DNA of 64,000 nucleotides. Source: Platycnemis pennipes (lineage: Eukaryota; Arthropoda; Insecta; Odonata; Platycnemididae). Within the stretch, counting starts at the first letter, position 1. The number at the start of each line of letters is the position of its first letter. The notes under the pieces were generated by a model. It searched no databases, was not told the DNA's origin, and was given only the letters and a program-made list of their open reading frames with translations. The stretch lies in NCBI GenBank assembly GCA_933228895.1, contig OW121856.1, forward strand, positions 106,677,027 through 106,741,026. The letters are read 5' to 3'. Of the stretch, positions 11,715 through 21,483 are shown one piece after another. A program made the translations under genes and the position numbers.

Positions 11715-12504
11715 TTATGTGCATCGTAGGTGATTAACCAAATTACCCGAGAAATTATCCGGTTGTAATTCACAATTCAATAATTCAAATAGAATACCAT
11801 TCTCGGTAATAGTTATCCAGATTTTAATAGGGGTTACGCAAGTGAAGTGTGGGATGCATACTCTACCTGATGTACGAGAGCGCTTACTAATTGGCACCGC
11901 ACGACACCATGGTGCCGCTGTGTCATTTATCCCGGGCACATGTGGCGCACGGTATCCAAAATTGTCTAGATGCGAGGGTTCCCGCAACTCTGAGACCGCC
12001 ATGGAGGGACACTAAATGGAAATATCTAGTAACTAAAATAGAGAAATAACCATAAGAAGGAAGTAATGAGGGTTCGCGAGCTGCTACGGGAAGATGTGAA
12101 TGACGAAGGCGACCTCCTTCACGAATTAACTCTCGAGCATCCAAAATTGGACGAAGGCTCCTTGCTTAATGCCTTCACTTATTGATCCTAGAATCACTCC
12201 AAAATGACGACCCATTCTTCACTAGATACGGGAGAGTAGGGAGGATATTTCGCCCCCCTGAACGCGTTCGCAAACATGAGACCCTAACAACATTTGTTAA
12301 GGAGGAACGACTCTGCATCCACGAAAGATCCGTTCCCATTATGATGCTACAGGTCAAATTTTCCTTCCTTAATTCTGTAAAGGACGAAATATGCACCTCA
12401 CCATCAATTTTAGGATTCCATAAACTGGAGTCAAGAAATTGAATCCTTCCCAATGCAAATTTGCCTTCAAGAGCTGTAAAGGTGAAGGACCACGCGGTAT
12501 ACAA
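11715..12504 (-). pseudogene. BEL/Pao integrase N-terminal region, broken
   Basis: Minus strand: the LIREGGRLRHSHLP block followed by ILVTRYFHLVSLHGG and SRQFWIPCA (about 11923-12130) is the zinc-binding lead-in of Pao integrases. The segment at 12175-12504 lies between RNase H and integrase and is degenerate. The catalytic core after this point is not recognisable, so the relic probably ends near 11715. Confidence 0.72.
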
Positions 12505-12525
12505 TCCGCTGGGTCGCGACTCGAC

Positions 12526-13042
12526 TCAATTATGCTCATTGAGGGTGCATCGAAGCACTAGTCGGTGGATTTTACTATTTCTATTAGCAACAGATGTTTC
12601 CAAGCGGTGTGGTGGGAATTCCCGCCAGGATAATACGATTTGAGAGTCCGACCAGGGAAATCTTTCCTCAAAATGAAAATGATCCTTGAATACCTCATTT
12701 ACTCGTTTCATGAGTTTCGCAAGCAATAAGGCATCCAATAACTCTAATTTCGGCAGTGAGATCGTTTTCAAGGGTGCAACCCTAGATTTGGCAGTTAGAG
12801 AGGACACATCAAGTTCCCCAGAGAGAGCAACAGCTCGAAAACATAAAGACTGCACCATAGCCATGCTCTGAGGCATCACTATAGTAATAGAACCTTTGAA
12901 TCAGGGAGGTCAATATGCCGAGGCAGATGAATCCGAGATAAGCACGAACTTTTAGAAACAAATTGACAACACCGTGGTAATGAATGTTGTCCGGAAGCGG
13001 ATAGTCCCAGCCTAATTTTAAGGTCCATGACGATTGCATCAA
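12526..13042 (-). pseudogene. BEL/Pao RNase H region, broken
   Basis: Minus strand: LGWDYPLPDNIHYH and YYYSDASEHGYGAVFMF (about 12809-13042) are the entry to the Pao RNase H, with the SDAS aspartate retained. The next frame carries AKSRVAPLKTISLPKLELLD and FPWSDSQIVLSWRE (12526-12879), including the second aspartate in the SDSQIVLSW block. A frameshift near 12860 separates the two. Confidence 0.82.
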
Positions 13043-13760
13043 ATATTTTGGGCAATTATAGGATCAAATATTCTATAATTGTTCCTTGACAAAAGCTTTC
13101 GCTTTGAATTTACTATAATAGGTAAGAAGCCTAGGTGATACGATAGAGTATCCTGAGAAGGGAGCCCTAACGCCTTGCAGAGCGAAGGAGGTACGCTGCT
13201 TGCTCCCGTTTTCAATCTGCGATAGCCCATCTCTGACAACTCTTGGCCCATTTACTCAATCAATGGCGAGGGGCAACAAGTCAATCAGTTGCTGTCGAAG
13301 AACTAACGCTTCGGAAAGAGGAGGAGCCCCTGTCACGATCTATCATCATCCACCTAATAGTGTCTTTGCTAAGTACTTGAGCTGCTAGCAGGAACCTGTG
13401 GCCGTAATTATTGACAAGTTGAGGCTAGAGCTCTCATTCGCGGGAAAGGGAGCGGAGGAAATCCCACAAGTGACTGCATTTGAACTCATATTCAATGAGT
13501 GCTTCAGACTCATCATCACGCCACAAAATGTGCTGATAGCATCGGGGCTCTGGAGTGACTGTAAGATCTGCCGTTACATTTTTGAAATATCTTTAATAAA
13601 TGCAATTTTGTGGATACGAAAGGCTAACAAAATATCAAAAATATCTTGCTGTAGTTTTGGGCCGATAAGTAATTCGTCGTTAAGTGACACACCAGAAGTA
13701 ATGCGGGCAGAGGCATAGAAAAACTACGCGAAATTTTGAGTTAGCAGAATTAAAGACCGC
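13043..13760 (-). pseudogene. BEL/Pao reverse transcriptase, broken
   Basis: Minus-strand reading gives NDELLIGPKLQQDIFDILL, AFRIHKIAFIKDISKM and, after an in-frame stop, RQI, matching the Pao-type palm around the first catalytic aspartate. The WRDDESEALIEYEFK segment is followed, with frame changes, by the VTCGISSAPF type block. Closer to 13043-13251 the connection region SKRKLLSRNNYRIFDP can be read. At least one stop and two frame changes make it inactive. Confidence 0.8.
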
Positions 13761-14285
13761 GTGATGCGGGATATAATATTTTCGCTGGGAACAGACATAT
13801 GAGCAAGATGCAGATACTCCCTTGTGAATTTACGATAATGGACGCGCAACTCAGGTTGGCGACTTAACCCAAGCAGCATCATGATAGCGGCCCAATATCA
13901 TTTTTACACATTCACGTATCACTTATTGGTCAATCCGATATTGGCTACCGATATCGACAATGTCAAAAGTGATAACATTTGCCATTATAAAAAAGACATT
14001 GCTGACGACCCAGTAAACACACATAGCTGCAGCAGCGCTTCACAAGGATGTCAGCGCTGCCAGTGCAGCCCATGTCAACTGAAGCGCCCCAGCAGCGTCT
14101 CAGCAGCGCTCTCCTTGAGCGAATCGTCGAGAAACGCATCTAATGCGCATTCCCAGCTCGTGTTTGAAGCGCTGCAGCCGCAAGTTGCGGACGCGCTACC
14201 ACAGCGCTGCAGGTGGTCTTTTAAAAAAGGCGTTCCTGATCTGAGAACAGATCTGAGTGAAAGTACATCTGAAATGTGGTTTTAA

Positions 14286-14545
14286 ACGGGATTCACGATC
14301 TTTAAGAGCGATTGAACATTATCCACGGATGATTTTTCTCAGTCCCTCGTTGACGGTAGAGGACTTAGAGAAAATACGGGTGCGCTCGCAGAAAAAATCA
14401 AAGGCCAGGAGGATCAGTGAGAGTGAAAGAACATCTGAAATGTTATTTTAAAAGCGATTCACGATCTTTAAGAGCGATTGAACATTGGTCCATGGACGTT
14501 TTTTCTCAGTCCCTCGTAGACGGTATCGGACTTAAGAGAAAGTAC
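14286..14545. repeat. Tandem pair of about 165-bp units inside the element
   Basis: Unit one (about 14257-14420) and unit two (about 14421-14545) share ACATCTGAAATG, GATTCACGATCTTTAAGAGC, GATTGAACATT and TTTTTCTCAGTCCCTCGT. The unit end TCTCAGTCCCTCGTAGACGG recurs at 17935-17955 and, inverted, at 18525-18545. Confidence 0.7.
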
Positions 14546-15189
14546 TGGTGTGCTCGCCGGGAAACAGGTTCTCAGCATTATGGAGGAAACTCTTATTTAT
14601 CCTTCCTGGGATTGAAAGAATATCAGTTACGTATATTTATAATGGTCATGCTTATTTTTATCCACAAAATGGTTATTAGGGAAATGTTTTAACGGCGCAA
14701 ATTATCCGTGTCAATATTTTAGTAAAGTTAATTATCACAAACGACTTAATGCCAGCCAGCAGCTGTATATATATATGGCCTCCAAGTAACTAACCCAGAG
14801 CTTCAGACCACATATCCCTATCCCTTCTATCCCTTCCATCCCTATCCTTATACCTTTCCTCCCGGTCTGAAGCGCCTATTAGTGCGGAAACAGACTTGAA
14901 AACACCATGAGTTAACTAACCCATAATCGGAAAATGTGTTAGGTCGTATATCAATGGATGATAGGTTAGACGGAAGTGCAGGTTGTTAGGTAGGCGTATC
15001 GGTAGTATGCTAGGTACAACTAGTAATAATGAAGTAAGTGAGAACCACAATTGCTTACCTTTATTTTTTTTCAATTTTGGTAATAGGTGCACCCATGCAA
15101 GGTTTATTAGAATGATTGTTTTTGTATTAGTTAATGCATTTGAGTACATACATTTTCTATTGAATGTTTTAGGAGCCATGGGTTTACTA

Positions 15190-15363
15190 AGGTTTATTAA
15201 TGCTTGTCATACGTTTCTAAGTGCCTTACTAGTACCTAAAATGTGCCTTTTTAAGGCGCTTAAAAGATGCGTGAAATAGGTGCCTAAAAGGTGCATTCTG
15301 TGCCTTTTTTAGGTGCCTCCGAGGCGGCTTCAAGGCACATTTTCCAGGAAGTGTGCTATGTGG
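15190..15363. mobile_element. Fragment of another TIR family, right end only
   Basis: AGGTGCCT / AAGGCAC motifs in both orientations occupy 15230-15340, followed by TGTGCTATGTGGG ending at 15363. That terminus matches the inner element end at 18741. The left end was not found, so it is a truncated nested copy. Confidence 0.45.
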
Positions 15364-15956
15364 GTCACTATTGGAGCATCAGGCATGCATTTTCAACGAT
15401 TCTGACATGCGTTTAAAGTGATCGTGACACGCTTGTGCAGCGCTCCTGACGTTCTTGTGCAACGCTGCTGACACCCATTTGCAGCGCATCCGACATTCAA
15501 AAAAGGGAAGTTTATGAGTGCTAGACGCGCTGCAGCAGCGCCATCGTGGCAGCTAAAGCACTGCCGCGCAGCGCGTCAGGTGCGCATCTGCAGCATTTTG
15601 TGTTTACTGGGGATATTGGGCCGATATAAATTTGATGATAAAAAGACATATTTCACCACTATACAGTGGCATAAATGATATTGACTGATTTCTCATTTTC
15701 ATGATATTGGGATGATTTAACAAGTAAGATAGTTAAAACGTATCTGGGATAAACATTTTAAAAATATTTGTAATGAGGGACGGTCGCACAATAAAACTGC
15801 AATGGAAAATGAAATGGCGAGTGGTAGTTTTGATCTTAGTATGTTCACATTCATAACCCTTATCTTTACCCCTGACCCAACTCTACTTATTAAGAAATAG
15901 ATGATTTTATTTAAACATTTATCATAGTAATGACATACCTATACTTTACTCCTGAC

Positions 15957-16495
15957 TAGAGATGGGCAACTTGGTAAATTACCGCGGTAATTTTCGTAAA
16001 TTACCAACACCCCTGAAAATTACCGTAATAAACGGTAATTTTCAGAAAAGTTCTTTTTCAGAAAATTTCTTCCTCACAAAGAAACCATTGGAATGGGTGG
16101 TATTATTAATTAAGAAGCTTCAACGATTTTGTTTACTTTGTGTCCATGATTAATTCCAACTAATTCAGAGTAAAATAACAAATGCACATTGCGCAGAGGT
16201 ATGTCTTTGGAACGAATATTTCTCATAGTGTGACAAAAGAGAGGCAAATTGCGTGTTGCTGCCAATTTCGTTTTAAATTTTTTAATGAGTTATAATAGAT
16301 AAACGTCGTGATATGTTTGATAAAAGCGTCGGCATTTATATCTCAATGCTATTTGATTTCGTTTAGAGTCCTCTGATAGGTATTTGCAACTCAAAACTTG
16401 TAATTACCGGAAAATTACGGTAATTTTCGAAAATTACCGTAATTTACCACGGTAATTTACCTCAATTGAAAATTACGGTAATTTACCCATCTCTA
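15957..16495. mobile_element. hAT-type MITE with perfect 8-bp target duplication
   Basis: The left end TAGAGATGGGCAA and right end CCCATCTCTA form the TIR. The 8-bp direct repeat CTCCTGAC lies immediately outside at 15949-15956 and 16496-16503. Both ends are rich in GGTAATTT / AAATTACC motifs in opposite orientation, giving strong hairpin potential. An 8-bp duplication with a (C/T)AGAGATGGG terminus is characteristic of hAT nonautonomous elements. There is no coding sequence. Confidence 0.9.
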
Positions 16496-16609
16496 CTCCT
16501 GACCCGACTTCCCTAATGGAAAATGCGTAATATTAAGCATTATCATGGTAAAAAAAATCAAACCCATTTTCTGTTCTGTATCCAATGTGGGGGTTCACAT
16601 TAATTGCCA

Positions 16610-16698
16610 TGCGAAAAAACTCACTGGGCCGGAAATCGAACCACGGACCTTTGGCTTTCCGGGCCACTGCGCAGACTACTACGCTACCCAGGATCCCT
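16610..16698 (-). mobile_element. tRNA-derived SINE head
   Basis: On the minus strand the segment contains an A-box-like TGGGTAGCGTAGTAGTC and a B-box GTGGTTCGATTTCC with tRNA-like spacing. It lacks a clean cloverleaf and is followed by unrelated sequence, so it is a SINE head and not a functional tRNA gene. Confidence 0.7.
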
Positions 16699-16703
16699 AA
16701 TTC

Positions 16704-17224
16704 GCATGGCTATTTTACCGAGGTTCAAGGTACTAAATGTTGACCCCTCGCGGTCCATCATGGATGGCATTAACGCAAGGGAGAAAGGGCTTCGAAAGAA
16801 GCCACGAACAATGGTGAACCCCATCCAGCGCTAAAGCCGCGCTTGGCTGTAAGTTTAGGATATTCGAAGCCTGCCTCGTGAACGGCAATTTGTAAGCAAA
16901 CATCGAATCCTTAAATATAATCTTAAATTTCTTATTTTATATGTAGGCCTCCAAATGGTTTCTGATGTTCTGACCAATCACGAATTTTTGACTTTCTTCC
17001 CTCTGACATCGGAGGAAAAAATGTGAATACTCAAAATTATAAAATCCAGCGACCAGAAAAATATGATCATTTTATGCCCTTTATTAGTCACCTCAGCTAT
17101 CATCATTTATGCATCAGAAAACGATATCTATTAATATCACTTTAGGATATGATCGATGATATATCAATTTTACATTGGAAAAAGGTATCATTTGAGGCGG
17201 TCAGAATACAAGTGAAGTGGGTAA
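16704..17224. other. Unassigned stretch
   Basis: No coding frame or repeat end was recognised between the SINE and the palindromic element. Confidence 0.4.
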
Positions 17225-19229
17225 CCGATGTAGCACAGACGGTTGGGCCAACGTTGGGAAATGGTGCCATGGTTCAGTTACTTTATGACCATTGGGCTAA
17301 CGCTGGGAAACAGTGCCATTCGCACGGTTATTCACGATCCGTTGGGCCAACGTTGGGAAACTGTGCCATTTGCACGGTTATTTATGATCCGTTGGGAGAT
17401 GGTGTAAGGGTGTTGCCTGATTACAGCGCAGCTAAGCTGGATATTATCTCACTTAGCATATTCTCAGCTACATGGCATTTGTTATCCAAGAGTTTTAGTC
17501 GAGATGTAGTGAATCCGTATTGAACAACTCTAAATAATGGCCCTTTAAGTACTTATTTTTTCATGCACCTAGGTGCACGTCTCTTCATCCAACCTATATT
17601 ACTGGGTTTTACGCATCCGTTGCATAGCTTTCCTCCCTCGTTGACCGAATATTCTACCATTTACCTGACCTCAGTTCCATTCAACGAACGTACTAGGTGC
17701 TAATGTATATACATTATGTGTTTATCACTATCATCATTAGTACCCACATAGTACAAAATATCTACTAGATATCTACAGCATATCTTCAATGTCTTACATG
17801 TTTACAAGATGTCTAGAAATTATCTTAGATGTCTCCTAGACCTGAAAATAATACTTTTTATTCATCTCATATGGATTCAAATGTTATATTCATCTCATAT
17901 GCATTTAATAGATATCCATGAATGGATGATTTTTCTCAGAGTCCCTCGTAGACAGTATCGGACTTAGAGAAAATGCGAGTACGAATACGCCATGTAGCTG
18001 AGAACCCATGTAGCACAGACGGTTGGGCCAACGTTGGGGAACGGTTAGGTGCAATGGTTGGCCAACCGTTATTTATGTCCGTTTTGCCAACTGTTCCCCA
18101 ACCGTTGGGCCAACTGTTCCCCAACCATTAGCCCAACTGTTCCCCAACGGAACAAAATTGAAAAAAAGGGAAATGATCCAGGTTCTCACTCGATGACTAT
18201 TTGTACCTCGCATATTACAGGTACACCTACCCAACAACCTACTCTTCACTCATGTGTATGTGTATGTCAGGGCGACCTGACACATTTTCCAATTACAAGC
18301 ATTAAACTGGGATGCCATATATATACAGCTGCTGGTTGGCATTAAGTCGTTTGTGATTATTAACTTTACTAAAAGGGTGACACGGATAATTTGCACCATA
18401 AAAACATTTCCCTAATAACCATTTTCTGGTTAAAAAAAGCATGACCATTGTAAATATACATAACTGATATTCTTTTCACTCCAGGAGAGATAAATAAGAG
18501 TTTCCTCAATAATGCCAATACCGTCTACGAGGGACTGAGAAAAAGCATCCATTCATGGATATCTATTTGAATGGATATGAGATGAATATGACATTTGAAT
18601 CCATATCAGATGAATAAAAAATAATATTTTCAGATTTAGGAGATGTCTAAGATATTTTCCAAACATCTTGTAAACATTTAAGATATTTAAGACATTGAAG
18701 ATATGCTGTAGATATCTACTAGATATTTTGTGCTATGTGGGTACTAATGATGACAGTGATAAACACAATGTATATACATTAGCACAGTACGTTCGTTGAA
18801 TGGAATACTCCCTCGTTAGGTCAACGAGGAAGCAAAGCTATGCAACGGATGTGTAAAAATCCAATAATATAGGATGGATGAAGAAAAACGTGCAAATAGG
18901 TGCATAAAAAAATTAGTACTTAAAGGGTCATTATTCAGAGTTGTTCCTTACGGATTCACTACATCTCGGCTAAAACTCTTGGATAACAAACGCACTGTAG
19001 CTGAGAATGTGCTAAGTGAGATAATATCCAGCTTGGCTGCGCTGTAATCAGGCAGCCAAGCCATTCATACCCTGCTACACCATCTCCCAACGTTGGCCCA
19101 ACAGATCATAAATAACCGTGCGAATGGCACCATTTCCCAACGTTGGCCCAACGGTCGTAAAGTAACCGAACCGTTCCCCGACCGTGGCACCGTTTCCCAA
19201 CGTTGGCCCAACCGTCTGTGCTACATGGG
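17225..19229. mobile_element. Palindromic TIR element with CC(C/G)ATGTAGCACAG termini
   Basis: The left terminus (17225) and right terminus (CTGTGCTACATGGG ending 19229) are inverted, with AA flanking both ends. The two arms, about 17225-17967 and 18522-19229, are imperfect inverted copies over roughly 700 bp, so the whole can fold back. GTTGGGCCAACG-type palindromes are repeated near both ends and again at 18020-18150. A third copy of the terminus occurs internally at about 18006. No transposase is visible. A nested element fills the centre. Confidence 0.75.
17743..18741. mobile_element. Inner TIR element at the palindrome centre
   Basis: The element starts CCCACATAGTACAAAATATC (17743) and ends GATATTTTGTGCTATGTGGG (18741), with TA on both sides. 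Its terminal arms of 100 bp or more carry AGATATCTAC-type motifs. The flanks read TTAGTA outside on the left and TACTAA on the right, so removing the element leaves one TA in an uninterrupted palindrome. Its centre (18270-18540) matches the core of the element at 14009-15611. Confidence 0.72.
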
Positions 19230-19368
19230 AATGTGCTAAGTGAGATAATATCCAGCTTAGCTATGCTGTAATCAGGCAGTACCCTTACACCATCTCCCAA
19301 AGGATCATAAATAACTGTGCGAATGGTGCCGTTTCCCAATGCTGGCCCATACGTCTGTGCTACATGGG
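19230..19368. repeat. Duplicated right end of the palindromic element
   Basis: GTGCTAAGTGAGATAATATCC through CGTCTGTGCTACATGGG repeats 19009-19229 in shortened form. Both copies are followed by AATG. The second copy lacks the GTTGGCCCAACGGTCG part, so it is a partial tandem duplication or a second solo end. Confidence 0.65.
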
Positions 19369-21339
19369 AATGTTTCCATTACCAGTTCTCATTCTGATTC
19401 CAAATATTTACTCATTCACACAAAGTTATTTGTCATTGTCTTCATAATTTTGAGCAAGCTGTGATTGACATGTGGTTATAACGTAAAGAATATGTTTGAA
19501 GAAAGTGTGGTGGATGAGAGGAATAAAAGGAAGCAGATCCAACATATCTGTCTTAATCGTGAGTAGCTGCACGTCACGACGGGTAGAGACGAACTTGTCT
19601 GGTAGCTGTAGTACTTGTCTTCCTTTACCTTTATTTGCCAAATTAAGTTCATAAAACTGTTTTTCAGGATTGAGGCTGGTATTTAAGTGAAAATTCGCAT
19701 CCCTTTTCGTACCTCAGCCATTGCACTTTAAACCAGTTAATACTGTGATTATCCACAGCTCTGTTACGGTTCACAATGGCTTCTTCCAATTTTTGGTTGA
19801 TAAGAAATCACTATGCCACATTTGAAAAATAATAATGGGATTTTTCCTATTAGATTCTTCCACAATGGTAATCCAGTCATCTGGCAAATAGATGCATGAT
19901 TCTTTTCTTCTCTTTGCTTCTATCCAGCCAAAGTCTGCATCGCTGGGTAGGTACGTCGGCATCGTTGGGTAGATACGAATGTCCCGAAATGAGACATTTC
20001 TAGTCTATTCATTCTGTATACATACAAGTTATTTGTAATAGTTTCTTCAATGCAAGTGAAGATTAGCTTCATTCTGATTCACTGAAATCTTTATGGCAAT
20101 GTCATCACGGAAACTGCATGCGTCTTTTGATGGTAGCTTGAAATGGAGATTGATTTTTTAAAAGAAAAGTTTGCAATAGAATTTCTCTTTCACTGGTGTT
20201 TTCTGTTCTTCAACACGCTTCTGCACATGCATAGTGTTCATTTTGCAAATAGACAAATCTGGGTTTAAGTATTTCCTTCCAAGATTTTAATTTCTAGTGT
20301 AATGACTCTGGTAGGAAGGAAATGATTTTATATGATTAATGACATCAGTGTCATCAATTTTACTGCCAGGTGTCTTCTTGTCACGCAAATCAACCACTGC
20401 AGTCCCTTCTGGCTTTGACAAATACCGGTACAGCTATCCATCTGATATCTGAAATGAGCAAGAAAAAATAACTTTCACCCTGCATGCTTTGATTTTCAGA
20501 CTGCAGGAAATACTTAAATGATTTTGTTTTCACATTTCCACAGCAATTCATTGGTCGTTTTATTTAGACAATGAATGATTACACAGCTCCTCGCAGATAA
20601 AGATTTTGCTGTGAGTAGTCACCTCTGTGCCCAGAGAAAATCAAAAAGTTTCAAACATTGTTTTTCTGTTATTCTTGACGAGCATTTCAATCGACACGTG
20701 CAGATATTTTAGGCAAACACTTCTTCTAAAATCTTTTGTCCTTACCTGTCGATATATTCTTGTCCAGTATTTCAAAGAACCTTCCTTTTATTTATCTACC
20801 AGTCCTCCACTTTTCTTTCTCTTTTTCTCTCTCTAAGCTTAACTGGTGGATCAATCTTCTCCACGATGTCTTCACTTGGCTCTTCAACAAATAAAATACA
20901 TATAAAAATAACTTTTATGATTAATGAAGGATATGGTTCCCTATAGGACTCAATACTTTGTTTCACCTTAAAACATATATGATATAATTCATAAAAAATG
21001 TGAGTGATATATCTGTTTGAAGACCTACCTTCATTTTGTTCTGAACACTCTTCTTTGTCTATAATATTAATGAGCTTGTGTTATACCAGCAAAATATCAC
21101 AGTAATAAATATCATTATGTAATAATATAAAAAATATCATATGCAAAGTGGACTTGCTTCACTTGTATTCTGAAATAATTAACAGCTGCTTCGGTAGTCA
21201 AGTAAAGTCCTGCCACCTGCAGACAAATAGCTCAACTATAGACTTCATTCACCAGTATTCTAAAAAAGGCTCATATTGAAGAATATAATACGCCTCTGTT
21301 CTAAAAAAAATATAAAATTTGGTCTTACACCACTTGTAT
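19369..21339. other. Unassigned AT-rich stretch
   Basis: Only short chance frames are seen. There is a pyrimidine-rich run at 20780-20835. No TIR, SINE box or splice-flanked frame was supported. Confidence 0.4.
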
Positions 21340-21483
21340 TCTGAGTGCCTCATTTACATGCCATTTTTATGTCGGCATTATCAGCCGATGTTAAAACGAC
21401 ATTGGTGACATCAAAATGACATTGGGCCGACGTATAATTGCCATACGTCGGCCCAATGACATATCATGACGATGCTGCTTGGG
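21340..21483. mobile_element. Truncated TIR element, right end with perfect hairpin
   Basis: The right terminus GATGCTGCTTGGG ends at 21483 and matches, inverted, the CCCAAGCAGCATC end at 13868. The body is made of CGACATTGG / GGGCCGACG motifs. A perfect hairpin lies at 21420-21458: 16-bp arms (CATTGGGCCGACGTAT and its complement) around a 7-nt loop. The left terminus was not found. Confidence 0.6.

Larger units (their letters stand above)
11715..13760 (-). mobile_element. BEL/Pao LTR-retrotransposon pol relic
   Basis: Minus-strand segments follow the BEL/Pao pol order reverse transcriptase, RNase H, integrase from 13760 down to about 11720. The element is cut off at its upstream side by the TIR element starting at 13868, and no LTR was recognised on either side. 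Frameshifts and stops occur in each domain. BEL/Pao elements are widespread in insects and other animals. Confidence 0.82.
14009..15611. mobile_element. TIR element with CCCAGTAAACAC termini
   Basis: The perfect 12-bp TIR CCCAGTAAACAC starts at 14009, and its reverse complement ends at 15611. A GA dinucleotide flanks both sides, a possible 2-bp target duplication. Both subterminal regions are packed with AGCGCTGC / GCAGCGC motifs (14035-14220 and 15435-15600). The interior holds two tandem copies of a GATTCACGATCTTTAAGAGC unit (14290 and 14455) and a core shared with 18270-18540. No transposase was found, so it is nonautonomous. Confidence 0.75.
13868..15711. mobile_element. Outer TIR element, interrupted by a nested one
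   Basis: The left end CCCAAGCAGCATCATGAT (13868) follows an AA dinucleotide and resembles the reverse complement of the end at 21466-21483. A CCCAATATCAT at 13891 is mirrored by ATGATATTGGG ending at 15711, and CCGATATTGG-type motifs occur on both sides. The right terminus beyond 15711 is eroded. The element at 14009-15611 sits inside it, so this is a host-in-host insertion. No coding capacity was seen. Confidence 0.5.

Noticed and set aside
13881..14285. Frame of 134 codons as a gene
   Set aside because: It lies across the AGCGCTGC-rich subterminal repeat of the TIR element, and the mirrored end shows the same composition.
16610..16698. Functional tRNA gene
   Set aside because: A and B boxes are present, but no clean cloverleaf with anticodon arm and acceptor stem could be folded. 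The context fits a SINE.
17149..17523. Frame of 124 codons as a gene
   Set aside because: It translates the repeated GTTGGGCCAACG units of the palindromic element, and the inverted arm gives an equivalent frame at 19106-19339.
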